Shown here in pieces: positions 34,052-43,492 of a stretch of 64,000 nt of DNA; the first letter of the stretch is position 1; the number at the start of each line of letters is the position of its first letter. The notes under the pieces were generated by a model. It ran no database searches and was not told the origin of the DNA. It saw nothing but the letters and a program-made list of their open reading frames with translations. This stretch comes from Rhizobium sp. R634. GTDB lineage: Bacteria; Pseudomonadota; Alphaproteobacteria; Rhizobiales; Rhizobiaceae. The position numbers were made by a program, and so were the translations under genes. The stretch lies in contig NZ_LOKW01000006.1 in assembly GCF_002211305.1 (NCBI RefSeq), positions 62,001 to 126,000 of the forward strand, read 5' to 3'.

Positions 34052-34067
34052 AACCGCAGTTTCGAAA
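34052..34067 (-). repeat. Repeated upstream motif, copy 1 (AACCGCAGTTTCGAAA)
   Basis: A 16-bp sequence found identically at 40069-40084, in both cases in the two largest gaps of the leftward operon and just upstream of a gene. A further shared word, ACTCGGTCCCT, lies about 45-70 bp to the right of each copy. Candidate phage promoter or operator module. Confidence 0.5.
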
Positions 34068-34145
34068 CGGGCTGCGGCGGCATCGCACCGCAGCCCCGGG
34101 CTTACTCGGTCCCTACTCGGGGGGAGGTCATCCCTTCGCCACCCC

Positions 34146-37100
34146 TTACATGATGGCCGCGCCGAGATCGCCGACGCGCGGCCGAGCCGAAGGCCCGCCC
34201 GTAAGTGTGATCTTGATGCGTCCTTCGGTTGCCGTGATGTTCGTTACGCCGCGCTTTTGCTCGACCCATGCCGGGTCTGAAAGCGCTTCAGTGCTGATCA
34301 GCGGCAGCGACAGCCATGTGTCATCCGCCTTGTCGTATTGGACCGTCAGCGTCGACCCGAAGGGCAAAGACGCTTTCAGGTAAGCGGTCAGGTCGACAGA
34401 GGTCCCGAGCTTCAGCGCCCGGCAGACATAGGTCGCCTCTGTTGCGATCTCGCCGGCAACGAGCACAACCGGGTTGAACAAGACCGGGGAAAGCGTCGCC
34501 GTCCCCTTCAGGATTGCCCGAAGCGTCACGGTCTCGCTGATGTACTCGGTCAGCTGAACGACCTGATACGGCAGAAGCCGGATCACGGACGCGTCAGCCC
34601 GGACGATCTCGAACACGACGCTGCAGTCCTGGGACGGCAGGTCGATTGTTGCCCTGACCTGAAGGTCACTGCAGTCGACGAGGTCAAACGTTCCGAGGGC
34701 AACCGTCTTTTCGAGCGGGCCGAACTTGGCGGCAACCACCCGAAACGCGAGATCGTCGTTCTGATGCGCCGTCCATGTCGATGCATTGGACGAGGAAAGC
34801 ATGACGCCGACCGTGTACGGCTGCGCCGTGACGAAGCTTTGCCGGGCAGTATCGAAGGCGCCGAGACTTGCGAAGGCAAGCGCATGGTCGGCGTCGTCGG
34901 TCTTCACGACGAAGGCGCTTTCTCTGTCCCCCGATGTAACGACCGGCATCGGATAGCGGGCGGACTTCCATCCGTCGACCGCGCCTGCCATTGACACGAA
35001 AGCCGATGCTTCGACCTCAGTCGTTGGCATTCCCGTTTCAACGACGACCTGCTCGACAAGGAGACCGTTCGCTGTCGAACCGACGTCGCAAAGCTTGACG
35101 TCGACGCCGACCAGATGACGCATCGCCGGCAGCGTGAAGGTTTGAGCGAGAGGGTCCGGCCCATGATTATCTTCGCGGAATGGGTTGAACGTCGACGACG
35201 GAACCCGGACGACTTCGGTCGGCGGGCGCGTCCATCTTTCGATGGTCGTTACCGTCCTCATGATCGTCGTATTGATGACGCCCTGACCAACGAAGGGGGC
35301 GGACGCGAACGACCCGCCCTGGCCTTCTGCGTAGAGCTCTTTCGTCCCTGCCGTGACATTGGCGGGGATGGTAAAGCTGCCGGCGATTTCGCCGTCTTCA
35401 TCCCCGACGACAGTCCCGCCCGGATGGACGTTGATACCGTCGAAGGTCAGAACGTCAAGGATCTCGCCGACGCCGAAGCCCTTGATCGTATAGCTGACCG
35501 ATATCGGCCGAAGGAATTCGGCCTGCTCTTGCCGCTGATCGACGACCCGGGTGCTGTCCGTCGAAACGACCAACGGCCCATTGTCACGACGAATGCCGCG
35601 ATTGAATTCGATCGTCTGCGGGCTCGCCCATTCCGTCTGCTTCACCGTCCAAAAGTCGGCCGGCGGAACGATCTTCATCGAAGCCGGCATCGGCGTGAAA
35701 TTCTGATACGGGTTGATTTTCATGCATCCCGTATCAAGCGACTGCTCGATGACGACCTCTTCGGTGTAATCGAGCATTACCGGGGCGGCCAACGTCGACG
35801 TGAAGAAGGTCGGCAGGATTGCAAGCTCGATCGTTCCAAGACCGACAGACGCGGTTTGAACCTCGCCCTGATCTCGAAACTCGTCGCCGGTCAGCGGATC
35901 GGCGAACGTCCCCAATTTCGCGACCGGCTCGCGGGCGTCGATTGCCCTATTGATCCGCTCGATCTGCATCAGGCGATTTAGATCGAGAACCGCGTTATAG
36001 AAGCGCCAGGCTTCGTCATAAGGGACGGACCGCGTTCCATCGTTTTCGACGTCCGGCTTCGTCATCCAATTATTGCGGATGACGCAAAGCTTCAGAAGCG
36101 CGGCCGGCGCGACAGGTTCAAGCGGGTTCTTCCGCGCCGATACGCCTTTGACGTAGACGGGCAAACCCTCCTGATCCAGGCATAGAAGGTCGATGCGCGG
36201 CAGCTTGTAATCGTATCCGAAGATCACAGTCGTCCCGGCGACGCCGCCCGATACCGTGATCGAACTGTCCGTCGCCGCATCCTGTGAGACGCTCGCAAGA
36301 TAGCGATACTTGACCTGATAGGTCGATCCCGTCGCCGGCTCGGCGCCGCCCGGCGACCAGCTGACGCTATCCCCAACGCGAAGATAATCGGTCGTCACGA
36401 CATAGGTCGTTGCGCCCTGCTTGACCTCAAGGATTTCCGTCACGCTGTTCTGTGCGAGCAGATCCGCCGTCCCGCCGACGGCGCCGCGCGTGACGTTCTC
36501 GGTAACTTCCTTCGTCACCAAGACCGTGTTGATCGCCGAGATCGGGGAAAAGTTGGTCTGGATCGTCGCGCTTGCGCCGCCGGGATAGGTATGCGGCTCG
36601 CCGGCGACCTCTTCCGTATCCCAATCTTCGAGCTCGGCATGCCGCAAGGCAGCTTGCCGGGTCCGCTTGAAGCCCTGGATATTGGCGACGCCTTCTTCGA
36701 TCGAAAAAAGCTGGCTGCCGCCGACCTTGCCGAGCGCCGTCACGCGGCAGCCGCGGACGATATAATTCCCGTTCGCATCGCGGTCATAAACCGCGATCGC
36801 CTGATTGACCCCGGACAAGCCGGGCGGCGGCGTCTGATCGATAACGGTCCCGTCCTGAATGAGGTAGACCGGAACGAACTCCCCTTCTTCCTCGCCGATC
36901 AGCGCCCAAGCGATGGTGACGACTTCGCGCGCCGCGCCGGGTTCGCCTTCCGACAGGGCGCCGGCAGCAAGGCCGAGAAGCGAAGGATCGGTCAGCGACG
37001 TCACCCATTGCCGGGTTACTTCGACGCCGATGCGCGCCTGACCCGTCATCGGAACGTCCGAAATGACGGCCTGGGCGACGGGGAAAATATCCCCGTCGAC

Positions 37101-37358
37101 ATAGATCTTGCCGGCGGTCAGCGTCCACGTTCCGGCCTCTTCGTCGATAAGGACGATTGCCGCGCCCTCGATGCGGTCGCCATCCTTCATCGTCACGCGA
37201 GAGATGCGGCGGGCGCGTTCGCGCTCGACGGTCTGAAGCTCGTTCAGTTCCGCCGACTGCAAGAGGCGCCCGTCGCCCATGAAGACGACCCCCTGAACGT
37301 CATTCCGACCGGTGGCCCGGTCATGCGTGAAGGGCAGACCGCTTTTGTGTTCGTACAT
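34146..37358 (-). CDS. DUF4815 virion protein
   Basis: A 1070-residue protein. The N terminus matches DUF4815 (DRATGRNDVQGVVFMGDGRL, then LQSAELNELQTVERER), found in tailed phages as a structural, probably baseplate or tail-surface protein. The rest is beta-rich with no obvious catalytic motif. It is the largest gene of the element. It starts 17 bp after the capsid-like gene and is followed by a 139-bp gap holding the repeated 16-bp motif. Role as a virion part is known only by family. Confidence 0.78.
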   Translation of the reverse strand: MYEHKSGLPFTHDRATGRNDVQGVVFMGDGRLLQSAELNELQTVERERARRISRVTMKDGDRIEGAAIVLIDEEAGTWTLTAGKIYVDGDIFPVAQAVISDVPMTGQARIGVEVTRQWVTSLTDPSLLGLAAGALSEGEPGAAREVVTIAWALIGEEEGEFVPVYLIQDGTVIDQTPPPGLSGVNQAIAVYDRDANGNYIVRGCRVTALGKVGGSQLFSIEEGVANIQGFKRTRQAALRHAELEDWDTEEVAGEPHTYPGGASATIQTNFSPISAINTVLVTKEVTENVTRGAVGGTADLLAQNSVTEILEVKQGATTYVVTTDYLRVGDSVSWSPGGAEPATGSTYQVKYRYLASVSQDAATDSSITVSGGVAGTTVIFGYDYKLPRIDLLCLDQEGLPVYVKGVSARKNPLEPVAPAALLKLCVIRNNWMTKPDVENDGTRSVPYDEAWRFYNAVLDLNRLMQIERINRAIDAREPVAKLGTFADPLTGDEFRDQGEVQTASVGLGTIELAILPTFFTSTLAAPVMLDYTEEVVIEQSLDTGCMKINPYQNFTPMPASMKIVPPADFWTVKQTEWASPQTIEFNRGIRRDNGPLVVSTDSTRVVDQRQEQAEFLRPISVSYTIKGFGVGEILDVLTFDGINVHPGGTVVGDEDGEIAGSFTIPANVTAGTKELYAEGQGGSFASAPFVGQGVINTTIMRTVTTIERWTRPPTEVVRVPSSTFNPFREDNHGPDPLAQTFTLPAMRHLVGVDVKLCDVGSTANGLLVEQVVVETGMPTTEVEASAFVSMAGAVDGWKSARYPMPVVTSGDRESAFVVKTDDADHALAFASLGAFDTARQSFVTAQPYTVGVMLSSSNASTWTAHQNDDLAFRVVAAKFGPLEKTVALGTFDLVDCSDLQVRATIDLPSQDCSVVFEIVRADASVIRLLPYQVVQLTEYISETVTLRAILKGTATLSPVLFNPVVLVAGEIATEATYVCRALKLGTSVDLTAYLKASLPFGSTLTVQYDKADDTWLSLPLISTEALSDPAWVEQKRGVTNITATEGRIKITLTGGPSARPRVGDLGAAIM

Positions 37359-37374
37359 CTCAGATCCTCAGTTC

Positions 37375-38865
37375 TCAGGCGCCGGGGTTCTTGGCGATGT
37401 TGCGCCAGTCGAGGATCTTGGCCGCGACATCGAGGCGGACGTTGGTTTCGATGCCGTCGATATCGAAGCCGGTGCGGGTCTCGGTATAGACGCCGCGGGC
37501 GCCTTCGAGATAGGCGAGCTCGATGATATCCGTCTGCGCCGGCAGCCCGGCCATGTACCAGGCGGTTGCGGAACCCTCGACAACGATATTGTCGTCCGGC
37601 CGATCGATGCCTTTGTCGAGGCGAGGCTCGGCAATGATCGAAAGACGTTGAAGACTGGTCGGAACTACGTCGGCGGTTTTGGCGGGGGAGATCTGCCCGA
37701 GGAACTGCTCTGCGCGTGTCTGCATGGCAACCGGGACGATCAGATAGGCCGGCGCCAGGCCTATGATCGTTTTGCCATCGAGGCCTGTCTGCAGGGCGAA
37801 GAGGGTCCGACCTTCCGAAACCGGATCGATGTCGATCGCTCGCGCTACCATGAGGTTCTTGTGCGATGCATGGAACAGCGCAACGCCGTCGCCCATCAGG
37901 GGGTTCGATAGGATCTGCCCCCATACGAGATCGCTTTCAAGCTGTGCGGCTTGAGTGCCGAAGGCGGACGGCAGGCGGGCAAAGGCGTCGAGATCGTCGT
38001 TGATGAGCACCTGACGGGTGATGGCGACGATCTTACCATAGGTGGCGATCTTGTAGCTCTCCTTCCCCTCGGCGATCGTCCCTCGCTTGAATTCGCCATG
38101 CTCGTTGACTTTTTCGAGCGCAGGGGCTTCGCCGAACTGCGCGCGCGTGATCGGTTTGAAGTCCACGGCCGTGGTCTCGCGAACGAGAGGCCGAAACGTC
38201 TGCGGCGCGGCCTGATACGCTGCGCGCAGCGTGGTGTTCGTGATGTTCGCGAGAATACCGGGGAAGTCGGTTGTCGTGTGCAGACCGCCGCCGCGCTGCT
38301 GAAGCGCCGCAGCGGCGAGATCCTGACGGCTCATTCCACGTGTCGAGACGCCGTTCGCTTCGAGAACGTCTTTTGCGATGCCGAGCAGCGGCATACCGCG
38401 GAAATTGCGGCCCTCGGCGGTCAGTTCAACGGCTGCCGGCGATGCACGATGCAGAAGGGCGTTCGTAACGGCTGCCGCAAGCTGATCGAAATTCGAGCGG
38501 CCGAGGCTGATGCCGGTCATGGACCTGATGTTGTTGTCATCGCTCTGGTTGGCCAATTCAGCAGCGAGCAGACCGCGGAACGCTTCAATGTCCGTTCCGG
38601 AGAGCACGTGCTGTTCGCCAAACCGACGCATGTCCGCCTGGGCGGCCAACGACCGGATCATTACGATACGATTATCGCGATATTCAGCCGCCTCGATTTT
38701 ATCCCGAAGCTCCGTTGCCTTCCGCGTCAGTTCGGCATGTTCTTCGTCGAGCTTGCGGATCTGTTCGTCCGCGAGGCCGGGCTTGTTCTCGGCGGCGATG
38801 TCGGCGAGACGCTTGGTCATCGTTTCGAGATCGGCGCGCATCGCCGTCAAAGTTGTTTCGTCCAT
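37375..38865 (-). CDS. Major capsid protein, gpT/HK97-like
   Basis: A 496-residue protein. An N-terminal coiled-coil scaffold-like segment (DETTLTAMRADLETMTKRLA to about residue 60) precedes a Mu gpT-type major head domain from about 195: TTDFPGILANITNTTLRAAY, then FRPLVRETTAVDFKPI and KGKESYKIATYGKIVAITR-like, DAFARLPSAFGTQAAQLES. In related prophages this domain is often fused to a prohead protease, but no protease motif is present here. It precedes the coiled-coil gene's neighbours in a virion-type order. The absence of a portal and terminase nearby is unusual. Confidence 0.78.
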   Translation of the reverse strand: MDETTLTAMRADLETMTKRLADIAAENKPGLADEQIRKLDEEHAELTRKATELRDKIEAAEYRDNRIVMIRSLAAQADMRRFGEQHVLSGTDIEAFRGLLAAELANQSDDNNIRSMTGISLGRSNFDQLAAAVTNALLHRASPAAVELTAEGRNFRGMPLLGIAKDVLEANGVSTRGMSRQDLAAAALQQRGGGLHTTTDFPGILANITNTTLRAAYQAAPQTFRPLVRETTAVDFKPITRAQFGEAPALEKVNEHGEFKRGTIAEGKESYKIATYGKIVAITRQVLINDDLDAFARLPSAFGTQAAQLESDLVWGQILSNPLMGDGVALFHASHKNLMVARAIDIDPVSEGRTLFALQTGLDGKTIIGLAPAYLIVPVAMQTRAEQFLGQISPAKTADVVPTSLQRLSIIAEPRLDKGIDRPDDNIVVEGSATAWYMAGLPAQTDIIELAYLEGARGVYTETRTGFDIDGIETNVRLDVAAKILDWRNIAKNPGA

Positions 38866-38883
38866 TTTGTTTTCCTTTCCGGG

Positions 38884-39468
38884 TTAGCCGTCGGCCGGCC
38901 AACCGGGCGCGCTCGGCACCGGCATGAGGACGGATCGAAGGATTGAGTGGAGTTTTTCGTACTGACCTGGCGGCGGTGGGAAGGCCGTCGCCTCTACGCC
39001 TGGCAGTAGATCGCTGCGGCCCGCGGCGATCAGCTTTTCGTTCATCGCGCGCGTCCGCTCTTCGGACGCCGCCACGCGTCGAAAGATAGCGGTCATTTCA
39101 TTCTGAAGACCGGGGAACCGCGTCAGCAGAAGATCCACGGTTTCCGTCGCGTCCGCCTTGACGGCAGAGATCTCGGCTTCAAAGGCCTCAGAAGCTTCAC
39201 GCTTCTCAGCTTCGGCCAAACGCCGCGACAATTCCGCGTGGGCGGCGATCACGCGGTCGCGCTCGCGCGTTGCCGCCTTCAGGATTTCGTCCTGCTTGTC
39301 GAGTTGGGCCTCCGTTCCGTCGAGAAGCAGCACCGCGCGCTTCTTTTCTGCAAACGTGACAGCCTGGTTCAACGGCGCGAGGTCGATCGCTGCGAGCGCC
39401 GCGCGCAGTTCAATTGATCCAGCGTCCGGCTTGCCGAGAACGATTTTTAATTGCTCGAATAGCTTCAT
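38884..39468 (-). CDS. Coiled-coil phage protein
   Basis: A 194-residue soluble protein, predominantly helical and charged (residues 45-140; EILKAATRERDRVIAAHAEL and SRRLAEAEKREASEAFEA). The composition resembles phage scaffold or assembly proteins. GGAGG lies 7 nt before ATG 39468, which overlaps the metallopeptidase stop as ATGA. It lies 18 bp before the capsid gene, the place where scaffolding genes are usual. Confidence 0.65.
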   Translation of the reverse strand: MKLFEQLKIVLGKPDAGSIELRAALAAIDLAPLNQAVTFAEKKRAVLLLDGTEAQLDKQDEILKAATRERDRVIAAHAELSRRLAEAEKREASEAFEAEISAVKADATETVDLLLTRFPGLQNEMTAIFRRVAASEERTRAMNEKLIAAGRSDLLPGVEATAFPPPPGQYEKLHSILRSVLMPVPSAPGWPADG

Positions 39469-40028
39469 TGGAAATCCTCCGGCCGAACGTGCCGGGCGAT
39501 GATGGACGTGGCGTCGGCGCCCGAAACGACGCCGCGCAGCAGAAGTTCGTCGGCAAGGTCGCAGATGGCTCGCCATACGGCCGGCGATTGCACGAGCCGG
39601 ATGGCGTCGGCTTCGTAGTGGCGGTAACGCGAGAATAGCTGTTCGGTTGAGGCTTCCTGCCCGACGACCGCCGTCAGGAAGCGCATCGAGACGCATCTGT
39701 CGCACCCGCAATCCGGGGACGACCGGGTATGGTCGACGTTGCTCTCGATGTCGGCGTCAAACGCCGTGCAGGTCCAATTGAGAGCCCAATTCTCGGCATG
39801 CGCAGCGGCCATCGCTACTACGATGGACTTCTCAGCGACGACGATGGGGTTTCCCATCTGATAGACAATCTCGGCCCTGCCGGACGGTTCAATCCCCACG
39901 TCTTCGACCGACGCCCCAAGGGCGAGCGCGACGACAGCATGGGCAGCTTCGTGAACCGCGACCCTGCGGTCTCGCACCGCGCCTTCGGCGGAAGCGTTGA
40001 CCATTTGATTTTCCTTAAATTGTTCCAT
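39465..40028 (-). CDS. Putative zinc metallopeptidase (HEAAH motif)
   Basis: About 187 residues. RVAVHEAAHAVVALALGAS near residue 28 is an HExxH zinc-binding motif of the M41/FtsH-like peptidase type. Further Cys/His pairs (CGCDRC) occur at about 105-110. No ATPase domain or membrane anchor is present. Similar stand-alone M41-like proteins occur in phages and islands. Two starts have ribosome sites: ATG 40028 (AAAGG) and ATG 40004 (AAGGA). It overlaps the coiled-coil gene by ATGA. A role in capsid maturation is only a guess from position. Confidence 0.6.
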   Translation of the reverse strand: MEQFKENQMVNASAEGAVRDRRVAVHEAAHAVVALALGASVEDVGIEPSGRAEIVYQMGNPIVVAEKSIVVAMAAAHAENWALNWTCTAFDADIESNVDHTRSSPDCGCDRCVSMRFLTAVVGQEASTEQLFSRYRHYEADAIRLVQSPAVWRAICDLADELLLRGVVSGADATSIIARHVRPEDFQ

Positions 40029-40068
40029 GTGCTGACCTTTCGCGAGGGCGTCTCTCCAAGACCAACCC

Positions 40069-40084
40069 AACCGCAGTTTCGAAA
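40069..40084 (-). repeat. Repeated upstream motif, copy 2 (AACCGCAGTTTCGAAA)
   Basis: Identical to 34052-34067, here 41 nt upstream of the metallopeptidase start, in the 177-bp gap that separates the tape-measure group from the capsid group. See copy 1. Confidence 0.5.
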
Positions 40085-40205
40085 AATTGAAAAACGCTTA
40101 AAGATCGGGGGGCAGCGTTCCCGCATGGGGTCCGGCCTCCAACTCGGTCCCTTGGTAGGGGGAGGGGTCGGCCGCAGCCCGCCACCGTAGTCATCGACAT
40201 CGTCG

Positions 40206-40604
40206 TCATGCCCTTCCTCCATGCGATGGGAAGGCGATGACTTTGCTGTCTGGCTGCGGTAGCGCGCTGCGAGGCGTGGGCGCCTGCAGCTTTGCGATGA
40301 TCTCGGCGTGATCAGCGCCTTCCTCGATCAGCTTGAGCGCTTCGAGCTCCCGACCTTTGATGAGGGGATCGCTCAACACGATACGCGCAAAGCATACGGC
40401 ACTCTGCGCGCCTGCTTCGAAGGCGAACGACCATAGGCTTACAGCCTCGGCCTCATCCACAGAGGAAATCCTGAGACGATCGACAGCGTCAGCCACGCCC
40501 CTTCCAATCCAGGGACGGCGCGCAGCGGTCTCAGCAGCGGCGGGATCGCTTGAACCGAGGGCGCGGTTGATCAGATCGACAAACAGTGACGAGAGTTCGC
40601 GCAT
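40206..40604 (-). CDS. Hypothetical phage protein
   Basis: A 132-residue helical protein without recognised domains (SVDEAEAVSLWSFAFEAGAQ and ELEALKLIEEGADHAEIIAK). Its ATG overlaps the tape-measure stop (TGATG), so it belongs to the same transcript, and its C terminus is Pro/Ser-rich. A tail or assembly role is likely from position only. Confidence 0.6.
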   Translation of the reverse strand: MRELSSLFVDLINRALGSSDPAAAETAARRPWIGRGVADAVDRLRISSVDEAEAVSLWSFAFEAGAQSAVCFARIVLSDPLIKGRELEALKLIEEGADHAEIIAKLQAPTPRSALPQPDSKVIAFPSHGGRA

Positions 40605-42961
40605 CAGGCATAGGCCCCGCTGTCCGAGTGTGCGCCGCGCAGAAGCCGGTCGATTTTTTCTTCGAGCACCTTCAGGACGGCTTGAGGATCAGTGATCCCG
40701 TGGACGTGAATGGTCACGCTGCCGATCCCCCCGGTCGCGCCGCCCCCGTTTGCCGACATCATGCTTCCCGCCCGACTAGCCGGTGTGATGGTGCCTGCGC
40801 TTCTCGGCGAGAAAATCTCCGGCTCGTTTTCGCCAACAAGGAAGCTGCCGCCGGGCCACACGTTGCCGCCGTTTGCGCGATGGCCGGACAGCGTATTGTC
40901 GTTTGACGGCGCAGGCGTCGGGCCATCGCCGCCCCCGAAGCCGATCAGGCTTTTGATGTCGGGGAACTTGATCAGGCCCGTCAGATCGATCGTGCCGATA
41001 GCTTCGAAAATCTTCGCCGGCAGCCCTTTGAACCAATCGAGCAGGCCGTTAAACGCCGACTTGATCGCGTTGATCATCATGTCGGCGACGTCATAGCCGG
41101 CCTTTTCAAAGCCCGCCTTCTGCTCGTCCGATAGGACTTCTTTCGAGAAGAACGACCCGATCCAGCCGGCGAACTGCGACAGCTTTTCCCCGGCCCAGGC
41201 GAAGTTGTTGCCGAGCTCGCGGATGGCGATACTGAACGGCTCGACGACAGGCTTGATGACATCGAAGGCCGGCTTCAGTTCTTCGCCGATGCGCTTCGCG
41301 ACGCCGCTGACTACGGACGACACCCGATCCCAATACTTGTAGAGCGCGTAACCGGCCGCCGCGACCGCGGCGACGCCCGCCGCGATGGTCAGCCAAACCG
41401 GGGCCGATATCGTCGCCAGAGCGGCGCCCACAGCCGTCAGCGCGCCGGCAATGGCCGAAACGCCGGGGACCGCAAGGGCAATTCCCCGAAGCCCTATCGA
41501 GAAGCGCTCGAAACCCTTCAGCTTCTCAGCGCCGGCCATTGCGGCAAGCGCGTCCTGATAGACAAGCATGCCCTTGAAGGCGTTCGTTGCGCCGATCGCC
41601 GCCCGGCCGACGGTATTGAAGCCGATCGCCATCATCGACAGCAGCCCGCCGCGGCCGGTCAGTCCAACGTAGCGAAGTGACGCCGCGGCAACCTTGAAGG
41701 ATACGAGAGCAGCTGCAGCCGCGAGAATTGACCGGGTTAGTTTCGGGTTCGCCTGCGCGAACGTCGTGATCTGATCGACAAGCGGGCTGATGCGATCCAT
41801 CAGGTCATTCAGGGCCGGGATCAGCGCGGCGCCGATGACGATCTTCAGCGCGGTCAGCCGGTTGTTGAAGACCTGAACCGCGTTCGCAAAGGTCTTCGAC
41901 CGAACCTCGAATTCCTTGAACGACGACCCGGCATATTTCGCCTGATCGTCGACAAGGCCGAGGCTGTCCCGCAGAAGCTTGATGTTGGTCAGCAGCGGCC
42001 CGAGGGCGCGCGCTTCGTTGCCGAACAGATCCGATGAAACGGACGCCTGCATTTCCTTCGGAAGCTTGCTGATCTTTTCGAGGACGTCGAGCGTCGTTCC
42101 TACGGCGTCCTTCTGCATGTTCTTGGCGACCTTCTTCGCATCGAGGCCAAGGGCCTTGAATGCGCCGCGCTGCGCCTTCGTTGCGCTTGCGCCCTTCGTC
42201 AGGGCCAGACCCATGTTGCGGAAGGACGTCGCCGCGACGTCAGTTTCGGCGCCGGCCGAGATCATCGCCGAGGCGAAGGCCGCGACCTGCGTCGCGTTGA
42301 AACCGAACTGCTTCGACTGCGCGCCGACGCGGCGAACGACATCGAGGATTTCGGCAGCTGACGACGCCTGCGCGTTCGACAGATGGTTCATGCTGTCGGT
42401 CAACAAGACCGCCTGATCGATCGTCAGGCCCAGGCCGGTCATCAGCTTGGCGAGCGCCTCGCCGGCTTGATCGGCCGAAATGTCGAAGGCGACGCCGACC
42501 TTCGCGGCGGCCTCGGTAAACTTGATCAGATCCTTCCCGGCGATACCGGCCTGCCCGGCGGCGGCGGCGATCTGTGCCAGGCCGTTAACGGACATCGGGA
42601 CGCGCTTCGACAGATCGACGAGCGCGGCCTGAAAGTCTTCAAGCGCCTTCGGGGTCGGGAAGTCGACGACCTTCTTGACGTCGGCCATCGCGCTTTCAAA
42701 CGCCATGGCCTCGCGGACAGGGGCGCCGATCGCCGTCTTCAGGGCGTAGAACCCCGCGATTGCGTCGACCATGCCGCCCCGCGCATTGGTAAGGGCGGCA
42801 TTGTTCCGCTCGATCGCGGCGCCGAGCCGCTGGCCGAAATTCGCGGAGGAATTGGCCGCCTTCTGCAGCCCGAGCAAAGCATTCCCGGCTGACCGCGCCG
42901 GCCGCGTTACCTGATCGAGCAGACGAACGATCAGGGTCGATGTCAGCGTTCCGCCGGCCAT
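40604..42961 (-). CDS. Phage tail tape measure protein (TP901-like)
   Basis: A 785-residue protein. Residues 50-330 match the TP901-type tape-measure core (ESAMADVKKVVDFPTPKALE, MSVNGLAQIAAAAGQAGIAG, AGAETDVAATSFRNMGLALT). Hydrophobic stretches near 430-600 and a Gly-rich end follow. Tape-measure proteins set tail length; roughly 785 residues would fit a tail of about 120 nm if the usual scaling applies. ATG 42961 is chosen because it lies directly after the chaperone stop (TGATATG); the frame to 43093 overlaps that gene. Confidence 0.88.
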   Translation of the reverse strand: MAGGTLTSTLIVRLLDQVTRPARSAGNALLGLQKAANSSANFGQRLGAAIERNNAALTNARGGMVDAIAGFYALKTAIGAPVREAMAFESAMADVKKVVDFPTPKALEDFQAALVDLSKRVPMSVNGLAQIAAAAGQAGIAGKDLIKFTEAAAKVGVAFDISADQAGEALAKLMTGLGLTIDQAVLLTDSMNHLSNAQASSAAEILDVVRRVGAQSKQFGFNATQVAAFASAMISAGAETDVAATSFRNMGLALTKGASATKAQRGAFKALGLDAKKVAKNMQKDAVGTTLDVLEKISKLPKEMQASVSSDLFGNEARALGPLLTNIKLLRDSLGLVDDQAKYAGSSFKEFEVRSKTFANAVQVFNNRLTALKIVIGAALIPALNDLMDRISPLVDQITTFAQANPKLTRSILAAAAALVSFKVAAASLRYVGLTGRGGLLSMMAIGFNTVGRAAIGATNAFKGMLVYQDALAAMAGAEKLKGFERFSIGLRGIALAVPGVSAIAGALTAVGAALATISAPVWLTIAAGVAAVAAAGYALYKYWDRVSSVVSGVAKRIGEELKPAFDVIKPVVEPFSIAIRELGNNFAWAGEKLSQFAGWIGSFFSKEVLSDEQKAGFEKAGYDVADMMINAIKSAFNGLLDWFKGLPAKIFEAIGTIDLTGLIKFPDIKSLIGFGGGDGPTPAPSNDNTLSGHRANGGNVWPGGSFLVGENEPEIFSPRSAGTITPASRAGSMMSANGGGATGGIGSVTIHVHGITDPQAVLKVLEEKIDRLLRGAHSDSGAYA

Positions 42962-42962
42962 A

Positions 42963-43412
42963 TCAGGCGACCTCGCTGAAGCCGTCGAGTTCGACGATTT
43001 CCAGAACCGCGCGAGCGTCGGCGTCCAGCCGGCGCTCGACGACGATCCCGTCGGCTGCGGCGCGTGAAATGACGGCTTCTTCCCGGCGCTCAAGCTGAAG
43101 GCGATGCGCGGTCAGCGCCGAGACGAAGACGGCGGTCTCGGCATCGTCAGTCTCGCCCTCGGCAAGGTGATCGAGACGCCCGCCGATTACCGCGATCTGA
43201 ACCCGAAGCTCCTTGACGATAAGATCATAGGCGCCGCCTGCGACGGTCAGCAGAACAGGCGGCGCCATGGCGAAACGGGCGCCAGAGACGCCCAGGGTCG
43301 CAAGCTGCTTTTCGAGGTTCTCGACAAAGTGTCGATTTCCCGGCTGCGTTCGGAGGCCGAAGAGCTTTTCGGCCGCTGGCTTGGGAAGGAGGATTTCGAT
43401 CGTTTCCGACAT
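42963..43412 (-). CDS. Putative tail assembly chaperone
   Basis: A 149-residue acidic protein starting MSETIEILLPKPAAEKLFGL, immediately before the tape measure and ending 1 nt before it. In tailed phages this slot encodes the assembly chaperone, and size and composition agree. No frameshift site was identified, so the G/GT-type frameshifted product is not claimed. Confidence 0.6.
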   Translation of the reverse strand: MSETIEILLPKPAAEKLFGLRTQPGNRHFVENLEKQLATLGVSGARFAMAPPVLLTVAGGAYDLIVKELRVQIAVIGGRLDHLAEGETDDAETAVFVSALTAHRLQLERREEAVISRAAADGIVVERRLDADARAVLEIVELDGFSEVA

Positions 43413-43492
43413 CAGGGGTAACCTCTCGATGATTGAGGGTTACTCCCGATCTCAGCGGGCTTGGATTGGGCAAAGTAAGGGAATTACGGGAC

